64,000 nucleotides of DNA from Aldrovandia affinis (taxonomy: Eukaryota > Chordata > Actinopteri > Notacanthiformes > Halosauridae), in contig JAINUG010000047.1 in assembly GCA_029706075.1 (NCBI GenBank), positions 4,647,830-4,711,829 on the forward strand, given 5' to 3'. This document shows, piece by piece, positions 1 through 64,000 of this stretch. Below the pieces are notes generated by a model. The model was not told where the DNA came from. It saw only the letters and a program-made list of their open reading frames with translations, and ran no database searches. Every line of letters starts with the position of its first letter. Position 1 is the first letter of the stretch. The translations under genes were made by a program, and so were the position numbers.

Positions 1-13
1 AGAGGGTGTTTAC

Positions 14-60739
<60,726 letters not shown>

Positions 60740-62789
60740 CTAGAAGAAAGACAGAGCATGTGAGGAAAAATCTGCAGCAGCAGGTATAGGCAGCAGTGTG
60801 GATACATGGGGAATACCTTGGGACAGTGATTACAGGGTTTTGTGGGATACAAATACGTGGGATATCCTGGGCCTGAGCCTGTGTGATATACTCAATCCAA
60901 GTCACTGCAGAATGAATTTATATCCACAATAAAGTTGTTGAAAATGAAACCACAGCTGCCTGTAGATGCTATATATTTGTATGCACCAAGCAAGAAGGAC
61001 ATTGGATTGCAATGAATGTGCTTGCAAAATTATCTAAAGAGGTGATTTCATGAGGACATGCCTTGACTGAACCAGGTATGCATCATTAACTACCATCAGG
61101 GCAGATACGTATTGCACTTTAGAGATACATATGTGACTACATAGGTAGTTTAAGAGCTTGTTCGCTTCAAAACAACGTGTCTGTAAAAGTAACAAGAGAC
61201 AGAGACCTTTCATTAGGAGGCAATGTCATTAGGTTCAAATGGCTGTTGTTCTACATTACAGGTAGTTAAGTACTCCCCAGGAATCACATATTGATTTGGA
61301 GGAAAGAATAAAGAGTGTACCTAACAGACACCTCATTTCACCTGTTGACCTTAATAAACTGAGTCTGACAGGGGAGCATTGTGATTACAGATGCCCCCAA
61401 ACACATTCATTTTCATTCAGGGGTGCACAATACTTCTCAAAAACATGATATACCATTCATATAATGCACAAGAACAGACATATTTGTTAGCTGGGTTATT
61501 GAATATAACTGCCAATTAAAGCAGAGCTGCTGGCTGGAATCTTTTACTTTGACAGTCATCCAAACTCTTTGCATCAGTGGCATGATATACCACATGGGGA
61601 AGAGAAGATTTCTCAGTCTAATGATGTTGAAATCTGAAAGCCAATCAAAACTTAAGGAGCATTGTATTCTCTTTATATCTCCCCTTATTCTCTACCTACC
61701 AGTACCTACCTTTGGCATTTGGGATCAAGACACTTGGTAATGTTAGTCTGATTATATACTTGAAGTGGAGACAGTTTCTATGACGGTCACAACCTGAATG
61801 GTACAGACTGTTTCTGTAAAGGCAGACACTGTTAAAATTTAAAAAGCCATGTGCTTTGCTTTGCTTTTAGGGTGGGCAAGGGGGAAATGGGAGGGGTGGG
61901 CCTCTTGACGTGCACTGCTAATTATCGGTTACTGTGGAAACCAGACAAGACCTGAGCAAGATGTCCCTTGTGAAAATGGGGATCAGGAAATGGGGATCTG
62001 GATAAGTTTCCTTCTCTGCAAAGCCACTACCATGCCTTTGTGACTTGTCGGTGTGGGTTCCTCTACCTTTGTAAAGCACTGCAGAGCAAATTATTCTTGG
62101 TGTGCTCCTCAATAAGGCATTCAAAATGCATTTAAAAACTGCAAAATGCATTTAAAAACTGCATTTAGCATTCTTCCTTAAAATAATAACATGGCTAGTA
62201 AATAATCCACATTTATTAGCCATGTACCTTTTCAGCACTGAAAGGAACATCAGATTTATCATTTAGGTTTACACCACTACGGTGCTACAGCTGTATTTGG
62301 GGCACAGCTTTGTTACGACAGACAAAGGAACACAGTACACAGACCTAGTCATACATTGAGATTAGTGACTTCGTTCCTTTGTTATGATGTGCAGCCAGTA
62401 TGTAATTCAAAACGACCAGAAACATGTTCCAGGAATGTGTAGAAAGGTGTAAGCTGTAAACACATCTCAACTAAAGGCACCTGTGCTAGTTCTATAATAT
62501 ATGTTTTAAATATTGACTGGCATACCCACACATCTCTAAAAGCCAAAAAGACCGGTAGTTAATTATGCAATGGTAACCTGCTAGGAAAATGTATTGTCCT
62601 ATCCACGTCAGCTAGACCCAACGGTTGTAAATATTTGTCATGGTGGATGTGGAACATGGCAGCTAAGCAGGTGTCTGCCAGTAACCTGAATCCCTGAGGT
62701 AAATGACCTCATGACACCACTGCTTTAGAACAAGAAAGGTGGTGTGGTTTTAGCAACATATATACAGTTAGTAAACACACACACACAGT
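60740..62789. other. Intron 5' of the first exon found, nothing recognised
   Basis: I searched for a short exon ending in a Pro-Leu-Tyr codon string and a donor on the minus strand and did not find it. No transposon ends were seen. Confidence 0.5.
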
Positions 62790-63661
62790 TCCTTCAGATT
62801 CTTGGGTTGACGTTTGTGGACTGCTTTTTTGTTGTTTGTCTAAGTCCCTTTGGACGTATGTTTGGGATCGTTGTCTTGTTGGAAGGTCCATCTGCAGCAA
62901 AGATGTAGATTCCTGGCAGAGGGAACAAGATTTTTGGACAAAAGGTCTTGGTACATGCTGGGGTTCATGGTTCCATCTATTTTAATGAGGGCTCCAGGGC
63001 CTATGGATGCAAAACAATCCGAAAGCATTGAAGATCCACCATGTTTCACCATAGGTATGAGGTGCTTTTCAACATTACTTGCATTCTTGGGACGCCAAAC
63101 ATAACGCTGATGTGCATGTCCAAAAAGCTTGATCTGACCACAAGACACGGTTCCATTTGTAGTTCTGATGTAGTTTGGCGAATTTCGCCTTTTCAGTGAA
63201 TTGTCTTCAAAAGAGGCTTTATTCTTGCAACTGTGCCATAACGCCATTGTCATGTAGACACCTTGTAACCCCAAGGTTGTTTTGGAAATTTTGAACTGTG
63301 CCCCTTGGACTTCTTTTTGCCTCTCTAACCATCCGTCTCACTACACGTGGGGGGCAAGATAGACTTGCGTCTTCTACCTGGCAGGTAATTGTTCCATTGG
63401 CCTTAAACTTATAATTGACACAATAGTGGAAAGCGGTATCTAACTTTTTAGTGAATTTTTTTTTTGCCATCTCTTGATCTGTAGAGGTCAATAACCTTTT
63501 GTCTGGTGGTTTCAGGGAGTTCTTTGCCTTTCAACATGATGATGGCTGACCACCTTTTTATACCATATGGAAACAAGAAACCATTGTAGGCCATATAGTT
63601 CCATAACCTTCCAATGAACTTCAAATAAGTTTATTTATGAAGATTTGTTTTTGTTGGATTT
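62790..63661 (-). mobile_element. Tc1-like relic, ATCCAACAAAAACAAATC-end family, copy 2
   Basis: On the minus strand it starts ATCCAACAAAAACAAATCTT, then TTATGGAACTATATGGCC and TATGGTATAAAAAGG, as in the copy at 37456. Two frames show a helix-turn-helix part (MAKKKFTKKLDTAFH, then VRRMVREAKRSPRGT) and a catalytic part with VSCGQIKLFGHA, VKHGGSSML and TFQQDNDPKHTSK. The PDLNPIE region is deleted. It is inactive. Confidence 0.8.
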
Positions 63662-64000
63662 AGGAGTGGGCGCTATACCGGTATGCAAGTGACTACCGGT
63701 ATTATGCTGCGCCACGATATGGATTTTGCTATACTGTGGATACCGTTATATATTCATAAATTCTAATTTGGCATTCATATTGTTTTGTTAAAAATGTCAA
63801 TTGAGTGATAGTAGTTAGTAGCTACATCTATTTTTTTATTTATCTAACCTCCAGGTTCCTACGAAAAAAAGAAGCATGTTAATATGTTGACCTATTTTTT
63901 TGAGCGGACGTTTTATGCATTTGTTGCACGCATGTAGCAACAAACAAGCATGCAGGCAGCTGCAGTTAGCAGCAGACTACGTACTAATATTTATAGCCTA
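63662..64000. mobile_element. Possible end of a hAT-type element
   Basis: AGGAGTGGGCGCTATACCGG with repeated ACCGGTAT and GGATACCGTTATATATTC resembles the GTGGGCGATATACCGGT termini of some fish hAT elements. The other end would lie outside the window. Confidence 0.35.

Overview
The window looks like a teleost (ray-finned fish) nuclear intron landscape. It is AT-rich and packed with fish-typical transposons: several Tc1/mariner lineages, hAT, PIF/Harbinger and piggyBac elements, Rex1-, L2- and L1-type LINEs, tRNA-headed SINEs and LTR elements. The species cannot be named from this sequence.

The only host gene I can support is on the minus strand: the 5' half of arhgef28 (p190RhoGEF/RGNEF), which runs from about 60.74 kb down past position 1. 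Ten coding exons are assigned: 60589-60739, 48330-48626, 36745-36928, 35595-35784, 33693-33768, a 23-nt microexon 21907-21929, 20640-20703, 3625-3749, 2116-2447 and about 14-191. All nine junctions between them keep reading phase. They encode about 540 residues of the N-terminal region, including an ankyrin-like segment. The C1, DH and PH domains and the start codon lie outside the window. The leftmost exon carries an apparent one-base frameshift near a six-base homopolymer.

Layout in ascending order. 0-5 kb: three exons and an old L2-like fragment. 5-20 kb: one large intron with a young tRNA-SINE with target duplications, a CAGTGGCC-end Tc1-like copy, a 5'-truncated Rex1-type LINE, and a Tc1 relic broken by an inverted-repeat element and a solo LTR. 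20-34 kb: a short exon, the microexon, an ACTGGTCAAAAG-end Tc1-like copy, a young LTR element with identical-looking LTRs but no recognisable pol, a hAT element filled with L2 and Tc1 sequence, and a minisatellite abutting a splice donor. 34-48 kb: SINE, two exons, Tc1 relics, a Harbinger element, a hAT MITE, and a solo LTR of the same family as the complete LTR element. 48-64 kb: one exon, a Tc1 copy, a decayed L1 split by a piggyBac relic, a second CAGTGGCC-end copy split by a piggyBac MITE, a nearly intact DD34E Tc1 copy, the most 5' exon seen, and another Tc1 relic.

The most unusual object is the LTR element at 25642-29098. Its primer-binding site matches a tRNA-Ala 3' end, it has a Gag-type CCHC knuckle, and a long coiled-coil coding region sits where gag-pol would be expected. 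The other strong signals are nested insertions that can be read to the base from target-site duplications, sometimes with a paralogous empty site in the same window.
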